Source: Mycobacteroides immunogenum (GTDB lineage Bacteria > Actinomycetota > Actinomycetes > Mycobacteriales > Mycobacteriaceae). Taken from it: 64,000 nucleotides of DNA. This document shows positions 18,914 to 28,437 of this stretch, in pieces (position 1 is the stretch's first letter; the number at the start of each line of letters is the position of its first letter). Below the pieces are notes generated by a model. That model had not been told where the DNA came from. It did not search any database and saw only the letters and a program-made list of their open reading frames with translations. Position numbers and translations under genes: made by a program. The stretch is taken from assembly GCF_001605725.1 (NCBI RefSeq), contig NZ_CP011530.1, positions 806,001-870,000 of the forward strand. Direction: 5' to 3'.

Positions 18914-20712
18914 GCGAGACTCCTGGAGTCCCGGTCACCACAAGCACCGTCGATCCCGATGATTGGATCGGCCGCAGCTGGCTGGCATTCCAGGAACTTG
19001 AGGAGCACGTCGAACACCGGCACCCGTTGGTGGCCTGGGCGTGGAACCTGCTGCGACTGGACTTTTGCGGAATCGCCTTTGGCGCGTTGTTCTTCTGCCT
19101 GTCGTTGACTCCCTCCCTGATGCCGCGCACCTGGTTGTTCCAGGGCCTCATCGGTGGCGCCACCGCGGCCATCGGCTATGGCATCGGTGTCGCCCTCTCC
19201 AAACTGGTGCTGCGTTTTTGGTTGCGCCACCAGAAATGGTGGCCGCTGCGTGACCGGGTGATGGTGACGGTCAAGCTCGGGGTGGTGGTCCTCAGCGGGG
19301 TGTGCTCGCTGGCCATGATCGTGCCGGCCGCTCGTTGGCAGCGCCAGATCGCCGCCCTCATGGACACTCAGGGGCCGACGACAACGGAGTACTCCAAGTC
19401 GTTCCTCGTCTCCATTGCCGTTGGTGCAGTTTTTATTTCGATAGCCCGGATTCTGCGTGACCTGGTCCGGCTGCTGGCCAGGTTCCTCATCCGCAGGCTG
19501 CGTCTGAGCCAGGAAGTGTCGCTGCTCATCGGTACCGCCATCGTGGCGGTGTTGACGATCATGTTGTTCAACGGCGTGCTGGTGCGCGGATTCTTCGCCG
19601 CCGCCAACGCTTCGTTTGGCCCGCACAACGACACCACCAGGGCCGGGGTGCATCAACCGACCCAACCTGAGCGTTCCGGCAGCCCGGCGTCGCTGTCCTC
19701 CTGGGACAGCCTCGGATACGAGGGCCGCAACTTCGTCTCCGGCGGCCTGCACGCCGATGTGCTCACCAGGGTCAACGGCCGTCCGGCCAAGGAGCCCATC
19801 CGCGTGTACGCGGGTCTGGAGACCGCGGGCACCGCAGAGGAGCGCGCAGACATCCTGGTGCGGGAACTGGAGCGCACCAAGGCTTTCGATCGGCAGGTAT
19901 TGGTCATCGTGCCGACCACCGGCACCGGCTGGGTGACGCCCGGCGCGGCCCGTGGTGTCGAGCTGATGTACAACGGCGACACCGCGATCGTCGCCACCCA
20001 GTACTCGTTCCTGCCCAGCTGGATCTCCTTCCTGGCCGACAAAGAGAAGGCCTTGGCCTCCGGCAAGCTGCTGGTGGACACCATCCAGAAGCGCTGGGCG
20101 CAACAGCCCGAGGGGCACCGGCCCAAGCTGCTCATCTACGGCGAAAGCCTGGGATCTTTTGCGGGACAAGGCGCGTTCGGTGGCCTCGGTGATATCCGGG
20201 CGGCCGGGGTCAACGGTGTGTTGTGGACCGGGCCGCCGAACTTCAGTCATATCTGGAATGAACTGGTGTCCAAGCGCGACCGGGGCACACTGGAAGCAGT
20301 GCCGGTGTACGACAGCGGATTCACCGCGCGTTTCGCGATCGGCCCCGATATCGACGCCCTGGCCAAACCGGCATGGCAGAACCCGAGGGTGCTCTTCGTG
20401 CAGCATCCGTCGGACCCGGTGACCTGGTGGTCCACCGATCTGTTGTTCAGCGAACCGGATTGGCTCAAAGAGGCGCCAGTGGGCGACCGGACGGCTGCCA
20501 TGCGCTGGTACCCGATCGTCACCTTCTGGCAGGTGGCCGCCGACCTGGCCAACGCTGTTGGGGTGCCCGACGGACACGGGCACAACTACGGCATCTCGTC
20601 GGTCAACGGCTGGGCGGCGATCGCCCCACCGCCGGGCTGGACTCCGCAGGACACCGAACGCATCCGGAAGGCACTCGTCGACACCGCGTCGCTCGACGGC
20701 CCCGACACGTGA
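18910..20712 (+). CDS. Membrane alpha/beta-hydrolase (Abhydrolase_9 family)
   Basis: A 600-residue protein. The first ~240 residues hold several membrane helices ([89 protein letters not shown]). The C-terminal ~360 residues are an alpha/beta-hydrolase domain with the nucleophile in [13 protein letters not shown] and the acid/His region near [14 protein letters not shown]. The substrate is unknown; the active site would face the side fixed by an odd number of helices. It overlaps purL and the next gene by four bases each, forming a three-gene unit. Confidence 0.85.
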   Translation: MSETPGVPVTTSTVDPDDWIGRSWLAFQELEEHVEHRHPLVAWAWNLLRLDFCGIAFGALFFCLSLTPSLMPRTWLFQGLIGGATAAIGYGIGVALSKLVLRFWLRHQKWWPLRDRVMVTVKLGVVVLSGVCSLAMIVPAARWQRQIAALMDTQGPTTTEYSKSFLVSIAVGAVFISIARILRDLVRLLARFLIRRLRLSQEVSLLIGTAIVAVLTIMLFNGVLVRGFFAAANASFGPHNDTTRAGVHQPTQPERSGSPASLSSWDSLGYEGRNFVSGGLHADVLTRVNGRPAKEPIRVYAGLETAGTAEERADILVRELERTKAFDRQVLVIVPTTGTGWVTPGAARGVELMYNGDTAIVATQYSFLPSWISFLADKEKALASGKLLVDTIQKRWAQQPEGHRPKLLIYGESLGSFAGQGAFGGLGDIRAAGVNGVLWTGPPNFSHIWNELVSKRDRGTLEAVPVYDSGFTARFAIGPDIDALAKPAWQNPRVLFVQHPSDPVTWWSTDLLFSEPDWLKEAPVGDRTAAMRWYPIVTFWQVAADLANAVGVPDGHGHNYGISSVNGWAAIAPPPGWTPQDTERIRKALVDTASLDGPDT

Positions 20713-21353
20713 TTTCCCGCATCCGTGTGCTCGTGCTGGCGGTTGCACTTGCGGTATGGCCGGGGTTTTTGGAGCGCTTCCCGCAACGCTGGCGCCCACT
20801 GATCGGCGCGGGCGCCAGCACCGCACTGGTGGTCGCGGCGGGTACTCCGCTCGGGCTGAGGCCGCCCCGGTTGGGGTCGGGGTTGCGCCTCGGCGGGGCC
20901 GTCGCGTTGGCCGTCGCCACTGTCGTGGGTGCTTCACCCGCGCTGCGGCCGGTGCGCTCCTCGATGCGGGGGCGTGAGATCGACCTGCATCCAGCGGTGT
21001 GGCTGGGCCTGCACATCCCGGTGGGCACGGTGTGGACCGAGGAACTTGCCTTTCGGGGGGTGCTGCAACCGCTGGCCGTGGAAGCCTTCGGGAGCAGGCC
21101 GGGCGCCGTGATCCAGGCAGTGACGTTCGGGCTTGCTCACATCCGTCCCGCCCGCGCCGCGGGCGATTCCATTGCGGGGACGGTACTGGTCACGGGACTA
21201 TTCGGCGGGCTGCTGGGCTGGCTGCGAGAGCGCTCAGGCAGCGTGGCGGCACCGATGCTGGCTCACCTGGCGCTCAACGAGGCCGGCGCGGTAGCAACCC
21301 TGTGCGTCGCCCGGCCCAATGTCGACTTGTCGCGAGAAAGTGCGAGCAACTGA
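20709..21353 (+). CDS. CPBP family intramembrane metalloprotease
   Basis: A 214-residue membrane protein of the CAAX protease/bacteriocin-processing family. The active-site motifs are TEELAFRGVLQ (EExxxR), FGLAHIRPA and MLAHLALNEAGA. GTG 20709 overlaps the upstream stop (GTGA) and is preferred to longer in-frame readings. It corresponds to Rv0804. The final codons (PNVDLSRESASN) are formed by the left arm of a palindromic repeat, so the C-terminus may have been altered by insertion of that element. Confidence 0.85.
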   Translation: MISRIRVLVLAVALAVWPGFLERFPQRWRPLIGAGASTALVVAAGTPLGLRPPRLGSGLRLGGAVALAVATVVGASPALRPVRSSMRGREIDLHPAVWLGLHIPVGTVWTEELAFRGVLQPLAVEAFGSRPGAVIQAVTFGLAHIRPARAAGDSIAGTVLVTGLFGGLLGWLRERSGSVAAPMLAHLALNEAGAVATLCVARPNVDLSRESASN

Positions 21354-21376
21354 TACCAAAAGTCGACATTCGACGG
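21318..21376. repeat. Palindromic intergenic element, copy 2
   Basis: AATGTCGACTT (21318-21328) pairs perfectly with AAGTCGACATT (21360-21370). The centre AAGTGCGAG (21338-21346) lies 20 bases from the left arm and 21 from the right, the same as at 10990-11049. Aligned over 59 positions the two copies share 42, almost all in arms and centre. Confidence 0.7.
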
Positions 21377-21388
21377 AATACTGCACAG

Positions 21389-21991
21389 ATGGCCTCGAAC
21401 TGGACAAGCAGGGCCGGTGTAGCGCTGGCAGGGATGACCATTGCCGCCGGAATAGCACTGGCCGCACCCGCCGGCGCTGACTCCGGACAGGGCGCGTCGT
21501 TGCCCGTATTCGTTCCGCATCCCTCGGACTGGGCGCCGGACACCTCGGTGTACCCGTACAACCTGTGGCAGAACCGGGTGAACGATGAGCAATTCACCGC
21601 GCTACGGGATTCCTGCCAGTGGTTCAACGCGCAGTACGACACCTTGATGGGATCGGTGTACGGATTTCAGAACTACCTGCGCGATCACCACGATGTCTGG
21701 GCTGCTTCGGGTTCGGACACCGTCGGCAACGTGGTGACCGCGAATCTGGATCAGTCGGCCGCGTTCCTGGATCCCCGGGTGCACACGCTGTACATCACCA
21801 ACTACCCGGATCAGAGTCAGTACTCGCCGCTGTACAACGGTGACTCGTTCTATCACCTGTGGTTCCAGTTCACCCAGATCAGCGACAAGATCAAACAACA
21901 GCTGCCATCCGGGGTGATCAACGCCAACATCGCGACGGCGACCGTTTACGGAAACACCATTCGCGACTCGGGGATCTGCGACGGGGCATAG
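21389..21991 (+). CDS. Secreted protein of unknown function
   Basis: A 200-residue protein with a clear signal peptide, MASNWTSRAGVALAGMTIAAGIALAAPAGA, probably cleaved before DSGQG. The mature part has conserved-looking aromatic blocks (HPSDWAPDTSVYPYNLWQNRV; YGFQNYLRDHHDVW; YNGDSFYHLWFQF) and two cysteines (DSCQWF and SGICDGA) that could form a disulfide. I do not recognise a domain. It starts 35 bases after the CPBP stop, just downstream of the palindromic element. Confidence 0.75.
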   Translation: MASNWTSRAGVALAGMTIAAGIALAAPAGADSGQGASLPVFVPHPSDWAPDTSVYPYNLWQNRVNDEQFTALRDSCQWFNAQYDTLMGSVYGFQNYLRDHHDVWAASGSDTVGNVVTANLDQSAAFLDPRVHTLYITNYPDQSQYSPLYNGDSFYHLWFQFTQISDKIKQQLPSGVINANIATATVYGNTIRDSGICDGA

Positions 21992-22022
21992 GGGCCCGAG
22001 TCTGCCAGATAGGCTGGTAGAC

Positions 22023-22409
22023 ATGCCAGCTCGCGCGCCCGATGCCGCCTCGACCAGGGCCGCCGTGCTCGCGGTAGCCGAATGGTTGCGCGACGAGCAG
22101 GCACCGGAGCCGCCGCGGGCCGCCCTTGCCGACGCCGTCCGGTTCACCGCCCGCACCCTCGCCGCCGACGCGCCCGGCGCCTCCGTAGAGGTGCGAGTGC
22201 CTCCTTTCGTTGCGGTGCAGTGCATCTCGGGGCCGCGCCATACTCGGGGCACCCCGCCCAATGTGGTGGAGACGACCCCGCGAACATGGCTGTTGCTCGT
22301 GACGGGACTGCTGACGCTGGAGCGGGCCGTCGCCGACCGCACTGTCTCCGCGTCCGGATCGCGCGCCGCCGAGATTGCCGGGTGGTTGCCGTTGGTGCCG
22401 CTGAGCTAG
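22023..22409 (+). CDS. Sterol-carrier-like (SCP/MDMPI C-terminal) protein
   Basis: A 128-residue protein that corresponds in position and length to Rv0807, annotated as a sterol carrier family protein. It has the pattern SVEVRVPPFVAVQCISGPRHTRGTPPNVVE followed by TWLLLVTGLLTLERAVAD, close to the C-terminal domain of the mycothiol-dependent isomerase family. Ligand binding is unproven. It is just upstream of purF but separated from it by a convergent membrane gene, with which it shares a CTAG stop overlap. Confidence 0.75.
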   Translation: MPARAPDAASTRAAVLAVAEWLRDEQAPEPPRAALADAVRFTARTLAADAPGASVEVRVPPFVAVQCISGPRHTRGTPPNVVETTPRTWLLLVTGLLTLERAVADRTVSASGSRAAEIAGWLPLVPLS

Positions 22410-23722
22410 CGAAAGTACGGGTACTCCTGCACCCAGTGGAATCCACGGCTACGCAGCGGGAAGCTGTCTGGGTCCACACGTTTCAGCATGATCGTGACGG
22501 GCTTGTCGTACATCCTTCCGCCCAGCAGCAGTGCGTCGGCGTTCGGCTGGCTGTAGGTCAGATCGGCGAAGGGCGCTTTCCCGCCGACCTTTTCGCCGGT
22601 GGTGTCCGAGGTATCGGTGAGCTTGAGGTGACCGTCGTGGAACTCGGCGAGGGCTATCACGAGGTTGCCGTTCATGCGCTGATAGGTCGCGGCCCCGGGC
22701 TGGTCGAAAACGATTATTTGCCAACGATTCCTGTCGGTAGTCAACGGCGGGACGTACGTTCCGTCGACGAAGAACGCCTGCACCGCCCAGATGCCATGGA
22801 GTTCGGACCGTGGGCTACCGCCCCCGTACTGATGCCAGGTGGCCCAGCCGTCGTAGACGCCGCCCAGCGCCACCCAGATACCGACTGCCACCTGGACCCA
22901 CGCCGCGAGACGGTTTCTGCGGTTATCGGTGAACAGCGGCGGCTGGGTCAACGGCTCGATCGCACGTTGCCGCACAAAGACATTGAGCAAGCTACCCAGG
23001 TACGGGGCGAGCAGGACAAGGCCGAGTAGGAGCAGATGAAAGGACAACAGTTTGACGGGCACGTCGAACGTCATATTCATCAGGAAGACCTGGGCCATGC
23101 TCGCCAGGCTCAGTACCGCGCCCAGCACCGCGGTCCGTGGGACGAACAGCAGCAGCCCGGCAATGACTTCCACCGCTCCCAGGGCCATCTCGTAGGGGTG
23201 AGAGCTGCCCACCTGCAGCCACAGCACCGAGGCGGGGCTCAGCGAGCCGTACGGCTGTAGCAGCTGCGCCAGCGTCGGTCCGGGCATTTGCGTGGGGATG
23301 AGTTTGGCGAATCCGTAGAAGAGCATCTGCCCACCCAGGCACACCCGAGCGAAGAGAGTGAACCAGGCCAGCAGCCGTGGATAGGCGGTGCGGCGATCAA
23401 GCAGTGTCCACAGTGTCGTCGCCGCGGTGGCGACGACCAGAACGCAGAACACCAGCACCCAGATGGCGGCTTGATCACCGCTTCCGGAGTCGTCGTGCAA
23501 GACGGCGTTCACACCGAACAGGGTTCTGCCCACCCATCCGGTGAGCGGGTTCAGCAGCGACATCACCGACAGCGCGAATTGCCCGCCGATCATCCGTCCG
23601 GCCACACCCAGCAGTGCGAACGGGATCTGCGTCAGGAGCACGCAGAACAGGCCGAAATAGATGACGCAGAACCGGAACGCGACGCGGGTCGATGGGCGCC
23701 AAGATGCAGTGGCCTGGGTCAC
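22406..23722 (-). CDS. DoxX family membrane protein with extra C-terminal domain
   Basis: A 438-residue membrane protein with about seven hydrophobic segments. The DoxX-type core is CLGGQMLFYGFAKLIPTQMP...SPASVLWLQVGSSHPYEMALGAVEVIAGLLLFVPRTAVLGAVLSLASMAQVFLMNM. After the last helix near residue 290 a ~140-residue soluble region (SELHGIWAVQAFFVDGTYVPPL to the end) follows, with YQRMNGNLVIALAEFHDGHLKL. Family members are quinone- or redox-linked membrane proteins; function here is unknown. GTG start at 23722. It lies opposite the gap between Rv0807-like and purF genes. Confidence 0.75.
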   Translation of the reverse strand: MTQATASWRPSTRVAFRFCVIYFGLFCVLLTQIPFALLGVAGRMIGGQFALSVMSLLNPLTGWVGRTLFGVNAVLHDDSGSGDQAAIWVLVFCVLVVATAATTLWTLLDRRTAYPRLLAWFTLFARVCLGGQMLFYGFAKLIPTQMPGPTLAQLLQPYGSLSPASVLWLQVGSSHPYEMALGAVEVIAGLLLFVPRTAVLGAVLSLASMAQVFLMNMTFDVPVKLLSFHLLLLGLVLLAPYLGSLLNVFVRQRAIEPLTQPPLFTDNRRNRLAAWVQVAVGIWVALGGVYDGWATWHQYGGGSPRSELHGIWAVQAFFVDGTYVPPLTTDRNRWQIIVFDQPGAATYQRMNGNLVIALAEFHDGHLKLTDTSDTTGEKVGGKAPFADLTYSQPNADALLLGGRMYDKPVTIMLKRVDPDSFPLRSRGFHWVQEYPYFR

Positions 23723-23781
23723 TTTTGCGATGGTACTGATGTGTCCGGGCCAGCCGATTCCCCGATCAGCAACCTTCCCCG

Positions 23782-23787
23782 TAAACT
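23782..23787 (+). promoter_or_regulatory. Probable -10 box of purF
   Basis: TAAACT would start transcription near 23794, leaving about 43 bases of leader before the GTG at 23837. This makes the in-frame GTG at 23789 an unlikely start. Confidence 0.45.
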
Positions 23788-23836
23788 GGTGCTGTCACCC
23801 ACCTCCACGCAGGACGCAGCCCCAGGGAGCCACACC

Positions 23837-25351
23837 GTGACCGCACAGCCGATCGAGCTGGAAAACGACCCACGTGAAGAATGCGGCGTGTTCGGCGTCT
23901 GGGCGCCGGGCGAAGAGGTAGCAAAACTCACCTATTACGGCCTGTACGCGCTGCAGCACCGCGGCCAGGAGGCCGCCGGCATCGCCGTCGCCGACGGCTC
24001 ACAGATCGTGGTGTTCAAGGATCTCGGCCTGGTCAGCCAGGTTTTTGACGAACAGACGCTTGCCGCCATGCGGGGGCATGTAGCGGTGGGCCACTGCCGT
24101 TACTCCACCACCGGCTCCGTCACGTGGGAGAACGCTCAGCCGGTGTTCCGCACCACCGCCGCGGGCACGGGAGTCGCGCTGGGACACAACGGAAACCTGG
24201 TCAACACCGCCGAGCTCACCGAACGTGCGCGCGATGCCGGTCTGATCAATTCGAAGACCCCGGGCATGGCCACCACCGACTCGGACATCATGGGTGCGTT
24301 GTTGGCGCACGGTGCCGCCGATGCCACCCTGGAGCAGGCCGCCATGGCGCTGTTGCCCACGGTGCGCGGCGCCTTCTGCCTGGTTTTCGCCGACGAGAAC
24401 ACGCTGTACGCGGCCCGCGATCCGCACGGGGTCCGGCCGCTGTGCCTGGGTCGCCTCGACACCGGCTGGGTGGTCGCGTCGGAGACGGCGGCCCTGGACA
24501 TCGTGGGTGCCTCCTTCGTGCGGGACATCGAGCCCGGAGAGCTACTCGCCATCGACGCCGACGGAGTGCGCTCCAGCCGATTCGCCAACGCCACGCCTAA
24601 GACCTGTGTCTTCGAGTACGTGTACCTCGCCCGTCCCGACAGCATGCTCGACGGACGTTCTGTGCACTCCACCCGCGTCGAGATCGGGCGCCGCCTTGCC
24701 GCCGAACACTCCGTGGACGCCGACCTGGTGATCGGGGTTCCCGAGTCCGGTACTCCGGCGGCGGTCGGTTACGCCCAGGGTTCGGGCATCCCGTACGGGC
24801 AGGGACTGATGAAGAACGCCTATGTGGGCCGCACCTTCATCCAGCCGTCGCAGACCATCCGTCAGCTCGGTATCCGATTGAAGCTCAACCCCCTTCGCGA
24901 GGTCATTCGCGGCAAGCGGCTGGTGGTGGTGGACGACTCCATCGTCCGTGGCAATACCCAGCGGGCCCTGGTGCGGATGTTGCGTGAGGCAGGGGCGGCC
25001 GAGGTGCACGTGCGCATCGCATCGCCGCCGGTCCGCTGGCCATGCTTCTACGGCATCGACTTCGCCTCTCCCGCAGAACTTATCGCCAATGCTGTGGAAT
25101 CGGACGACGGGATGCTCGATGCCGTCCGCACCGCGATCGGCGCCGACAGCCTGGGTTATATCTCGGCCGAGGGCATGGTGGCGGCCACTCAAGAACCGCG
25201 CTCTCGCCTGTGCTGCGCATGCTTTGACGGCAACTATCCGATCGAGCTGCCCAAGGAGACGGCGCTCGGCAAGAATGTGGTTGAGCACATGCTCGCGGCC
25301 ACCGCTCGGGAGACGTCAAGCGAGAGCTCGGAATCCGTCCAGGCGCGTTAG
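23837..25351 (+). CDS. purF: Amidophosphoribosyltransferase
   Basis: A 504-residue enzyme that commits PRPP to purine synthesis. The N-terminal glutaminase has its nucleophile Cys at residue 16 in REECGVFGVWAP after a short propeptide, as in class II amidotransferases. The PRPP-binding motif is LVVVDDSIVRGNTQ near residue 365, and cysteines in SRLCCACF fit the iron-sulfur-type enzyme. GTG 23837 is preceded by AGGGAG at good distance. The stop shares TTAG with the convergent gene's stop. Confidence 0.97.
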   Translation: MTAQPIELENDPREECGVFGVWAPGEEVAKLTYYGLYALQHRGQEAAGIAVADGSQIVVFKDLGLVSQVFDEQTLAAMRGHVAVGHCRYSTTGSVTWENAQPVFRTTAAGTGVALGHNGNLVNTAELTERARDAGLINSKTPGMATTDSDIMGALLAHGAADATLEQAAMALLPTVRGAFCLVFADENTLYAARDPHGVRPLCLGRLDTGWVVASETAALDIVGASFVRDIEPGELLAIDADGVRSSRFANATPKTCVFEYVYLARPDSMLDGRSVHSTRVEIGRRLAAEHSVDADLVIGVPESGTPAAVGYAQGSGIPYGQGLMKNAYVGRTFIQPSQTIRQLGIRLKLNPLREVIRGKRLVVVDDSIVRGNTQRALVRMLREAGAAEVHVRIASPPVRWPCFYGIDFASPAELIANAVESDDGMLDAVRTAIGADSLGYISAEGMVAATQEPRSRLCCACFDGNYPIELPKETALGKNVVEHMLAATARETSSESSESVQAR

Positions 25352-25863
25352 CGAGGCGGGTACTTCTCATCGACGATCACGTCGCGTAGCCCCGGAAAGC
25401 CGGCCTTGATGAGGTCGATGTGGGTGTCGATCATGCCTTCGAGAGCTGCCATGAAGGACTGCTGAAGTTCCCCGGTCAAGATCACTTCGTCGATCAGTAC
25501 GAACAGCTCGGCGATCACGGAGGGTGGCTGCTCATAGACGTTGAGCACGACGGTGGCGCTGGCGCCCTGCAGTCCTTTGGACGCTACCTGGTAGCGCCCC
25601 CTGCGCTCGGTGAGAAGTTTTGTCGTATGGGTGATTTCGACGACGGACCATTCGATCGGGGTCATCAGCCCAGCGATTCCGATCTGGGTGGTGAATTTGT
25701 CGCCGACGCTCAGCGCATCGAGACGAAGGGGCTTGTCGGCGAAGACGAGGGGTGCCTGATTGCCGGGTTCGATGTCGTCCCCTGGCGGCAGTTCAAAGTC
25801 GGCCACCGCGGATATTTCTTCCAGGCTGCGGGGGAACTGAAAGCGCCGTTCAGCCGATAGCAA
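25348..25863 (-). CDS. SRPBCC-like hypothetical protein
   Basis: A 171-residue protein without signal peptide. The pattern (FQFPRSLEEISAVADFELPPGDDIEP... GDKFTTQIGIAGLMTPIEWSVVEIT... GASATVVLNVYEQ... LQQSFMAALEGMIDTHIDLIKAG) of alternating strands and a long C-terminal helix resembles START/polyketide-cyclase-like lipid-binding proteins, but the match is by eye only. It shares its stop tetranucleotide with purF. Confidence 0.6.
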   Translation of the reverse strand: MLSAERRFQFPRSLEEISAVADFELPPGDDIEPGNQAPLVFADKPLRLDALSVGDKFTTQIGIAGLMTPIEWSVVEITHTTKLLTERRGRYQVASKGLQGASATVVLNVYEQPPSVIAELFVLIDEVILTGELQQSFMAALEGMIDTHIDLIKAGFPGLRDVIVDEKYPPR

Positions 25864-25937
25864 ACTTTCCCCCTCAGATCTTGTTGGCCCGAGGCTATGT
25901 GATGGGCGGGCAACGTGCGATGACCGAATTGGGCGAA

Positions 25938-26951
25938 TTACTTGACCGAATGTGTTCCGTCCCGATACTGGGCGGGAGATGCCCCCGTCCAGCGCCGGAA
26001 GGCGCGCGTGAAGGCACTCAGTTCAGAGAAGCCGAGACGGATGGATAGATCGTTGAGCGACTCCGTGCCGCCCCGAAGGCTTTTGATGGCTTCCGCCCGC
26101 AGCGCGGAGTCTCGGATCTGCCGAATGGACGTCCCGAACTCGTTGCGCAGTGCTCGCTGAAGCGCCGAGGGCGCCATGTTCAGTGCGATGGCGATATCGC
26201 TTACCGACGGAATCCCCTCGCCGATACTCGATCTGACGATCCGCTGGACGCGATCCGGTAGCTCCCGGTGGTAGCCGCCGACGTCGAACCAGATCTGTTC
26301 GGGATGATCGAGCAGGGAGGTGACCTCCTCTTCGGTCCGCAGGATCGGGGTATCGAGAAGCTTGGCGTCCAGGATCATTGCGGCCGAATCGCTGCCGAAT
26401 TCGACCGGAGCGTTGAGCATGTTGCTGCGCTCGGATCGTCCGGCCGGGCGGGCCTGCGGGAGCAGAATCCGCTCCACGTGGATCGACCGCATGATCAACC
26501 AGCTCCAGATCCGGATCGTCAGAGCCATGGTCCACTCCGTGAACGTGGCATCGGGCAACTTGAGGGTCGATGTCTCCAGCACCACGGTGGCGAAGTCGCC
26601 GGATCTGGCCACGGTCATGCTGGGCACCAGCGGCATGGCGTCGCGGAACGCCGCCCAGCGGGCGAATGCGGCACCGGCGGTCTCGGATGTAGCGAGGCTG
26701 AACATCAGCAGCTGGAGTGTTTCTGGTGGGATGGGGGCCGGGTAGCCGCCGAATGACAGGTCACCCGTGCGGGCCAGAACCTCGCGGGTGACGGCACGAA
26801 CCTGTTCTGGGCTGATCACGGTGGGTTCTCCGGCGAGGAACCGCGGTGAAACCTGGGCATCTATCAGCATTTTCGCCGCATCCATGCCCTGCTGTCGTGC
26901 CAATTCCGACACCAGGGTGCCCCAGCGCGGCGGGATGGACAGCAGTTCCAC
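25938..26951 (-). CDS. AraC family transcriptional regulator
   Basis: A 337-residue regulator. The N-terminal ~200 residues (PPRWGTLVSELARQQGMDAAKMLIDAQVSP) match the Arabinose_bd-type domain of OruR/ArgR-like AraC proteins; the C-terminal ~90 residues hold the double helix-turn-helix with SVSDIAIALNMAPSALQRAL and LSIRLGFSELSAFTRAFRRW. GTG 26951 is preceded by AGGAGG four bases away. In-frame codons further upstream (to 27218) would overlap the MarR gene and are rejected. The target is not evident. Confidence 0.85.
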   Translation of the reverse strand: MELLSIPPRWGTLVSELARQQGMDAAKMLIDAQVSPRFLAGEPTVISPEQVRAVTREVLARTGDLSFGGYPAPIPPETLQLLMFSLATSETAGAAFARWAAFRDAMPLVPSMTVARSGDFATVVLETSTLKLPDATFTEWTMALTIRIWSWLIMRSIHVERILLPQARPAGRSERSNMLNAPVEFGSDSAAMILDAKLLDTPILRTEEEVTSLLDHPEQIWFDVGGYHRELPDRVQRIVRSSIGEGIPSVSDIAIALNMAPSALQRALRNEFGTSIRQIRDSALRAEAIKSLRGGTESLNDLSIRLGFSELSAFTRAFRRWTGASPAQYRDGTHSVK

Positions 26952-27006
26952 GTCACCTCCTGAATCAAGATTCGAGAGGTGATCTTGGTATAGATTGTTG
27001 CCAGTT

Positions 27007-27474
27007 TCAACTACCGTGGTAGTGCGGTATGTCAATCCCGCGTGCGCGCAAGGAATCTGCCACTTTGGTGAGCAGCCGCAGCAGCTCGGCCTGTTCTCTG
27101 GTGGCCAGATCGTCGAAGAGCGCGGCCGAGGCCAGCTCCGAGGGGCCGAGTTGGGCCTGGGTGATTTCCCTTCCTGCGTCCGTAATTTCGACACAGGTAA
27201 TCCTTCGGTCGCGTTCATGCGGCACGCGGCGGACCAGATTCTCTTTCTCCAGGCCGTCGATCAATACCGTCATGTTGCGCGGGGACATGCCGAGAAACTC
27301 GCCCAACTCGCTCATACCGGCCGGCTCGGTACGGACGGACAGGCCGACAAGCACTGTCGCGCGCGGCACGGTCATCCCGCCGGTGGTGGGGATGTTCGAT
27401 TTGGTCCACTGGGTGGCCGCCTTGGACACCTTGAGCAGGGCAAAGAGGAGTTCGCGCTTTGTTGTGCTTGACAT
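27007..27474 (-). CDS. MarR family transcriptional regulator
   Basis: A 155-residue winged-helix protein. TVLVGLSVRTEPAGMSELGEFLGMSPRNMTVLIDGLEKENLVRRVPHERDRRITCVEITDAGREI spans the recognition helix and the Asp-Arg wing of MarR proteins. ATG 27474 is preferred to 27489 because it gives the usual short N-terminus. It is divergent from an SDR gene, with an AT-rich spacer, and so probably controls it (inference). Confidence 0.85.
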   Translation of the reverse strand: MSSTTKRELLFALLKVSKAATQWTKSNIPTTGGMTVPRATVLVGLSVRTEPAGMSELGEFLGMSPRNMTVLIDGLEKENLVRRVPHERDRRITCVEITDAGREITQAQLGPSELASAALFDDLATREQAELLRLLTKVADSLRARGIDIPHYHGS

Positions 27475-27546
27475 GACCAATCTTAACAATTGATAATATT
27501 ACGGAAGATACGTTATCCATCATCTTAGACCTCGTGGGAGGTTATC
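27475..27546. promoter_or_regulatory. AT-rich divergent promoter/operator region, MarR-SDR
   Basis: The spacer contains TTAACAATTGATAATATTACGG and is clearly richer in A and T than its surroundings. GATAA (27492-27496) and TTATC (27513-27517) form a short inverted repeat and CAATTG is palindromic. These are candidate MarR sites. The SDR ribosome-binding site GGGAGG lies at its right end. Confidence 0.45.
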
Positions 27547-28437
27547 GTGACCGAATCCATCATCGTCATGACCGGCGCAACTGCCGGACTGGGCGCTTAC
27601 GCCGTCAAACTCCTTGTCGAACACCCCGATACACGTCTGATTGTCGGTGCGAGGGGCAGCGGTCGCGCAGTTCCCGGCGCGCAGGTGCTGCCGTTGGACC
27701 TGGCCTCGCTGGACAGTGTCAGGCAGTTCGCCGAGGACGTGAGGCGGGAACTGGGCGAGACCCCGATCGATGTTTTGGTGCTGAATGCGGGTATCCAGTT
27801 CCGGGACACCGATCATCGCACCGTCGATGGTTTCGAGACGACCTTCGCGGTCAATCACCTGGCTCACTACCTCTTGGCGCGCCTACTGCTTCCCAGCATT
27901 GCCGACGGCGGCCGATTGGTTATCACGACGAGCGACACACACGACCCGAAGATCATCCCGTTCGGGCCGCGCGCACTGGATCCGGCACGCCTGGCGCACC
28001 CGGAATCGGCCGGGGCCATCGGAGGTCTTCGCGCCTACGCGTCGTCCAAGCTGTGCAATCTGCTGACCGCGCGGTCTTTCGCCGCCTCCGATGAGGTCGC
28101 ACGCAGGCGAATTGAGGTGGTTGCCTACAACCCGGGCCTTACCCTGGGGACCAACCTGGCGGGGGAGTCGATGTCGGGCCGGGTTGCCACCGGGATGCTG
28201 CGGCCGGTGCTGCGGTTGGTGTCGACAGTGCGGCCCGCGTTCCACCCCGGACGGGTGGAAACGGCGGGAGAGACGTTGGCGGACCTGGCTATTGGCGCGG
28301 TCGAGCCGCCGGCGGGCCGTTTGTACGCGTCACTCGTGCAGGGACGGCTGACCTTCCCGGATCCGGCTCCGCTGGCGCTGGATGACCGAGCGGCCGACGG
28401 ACTCTGGCGCGACAGCGCCGCGATGGTCGGGATCTAA
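27547..28437 (+). CDS. SDR family NAD(P)-dependent oxidoreductase
   Basis: A 296-residue short-chain dehydrogenase of the retinol-dehydrogenase/WWOX-like type. MTGATAGLGAYAVKLL is the coenzyme motif, VLNAGIQ matches NAG, and the catalytic Tyr and Lys are in LRAYASSKLCNLL. GTG start is preceded by GGGAGG. It is likely controlled by the divergent MarR regulator. Its TAA shares CTAA with the stop of the convergent epimerase gene. Confidence 0.87.
   Translation: MTESIIVMTGATAGLGAYAVKLLVEHPDTRLIVGARGSGRAVPGAQVLPLDLASLDSVRQFAEDVRRELGETPIDVLVLNAGIQFRDTDHRTVDGFETTFAVNHLAHYLLARLLLPSIADGGRLVITTSDTHDPKIIPFGPRALDPARLAHPESAGAIGGLRAYASSKLCNLLTARSFAASDEVARRRIEVVAYNPGLTLGTNLAGESMSGRVATGMLRPVLRLVSTVRPAFHPGRVETAGETLADLAIGAVEPPAGRLYASLVQGRLTFPDPAPLALDDRAADGLWRDSAAMVGI

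Noticed and set aside
23789..23791. GTG 23789 as the purF start
   Set aside because: It lies one base after the TAAACT -10 box, upstream of the likely transcription start.
23288..23836. Upstream extension of purF by 183 codons
   Set aside because: It runs through the opposite DoxX gene; the family length, the propeptide before the nucleophile Cys and the AGGGAG site all point to GTG 23837.
26952..27218. N-terminal extension of the AraC regulator
   Set aside because: The added 89 residues overlap the MarR gene in another frame and lack any AraC-domain features; GTG 26951 has an AGGAGG site.
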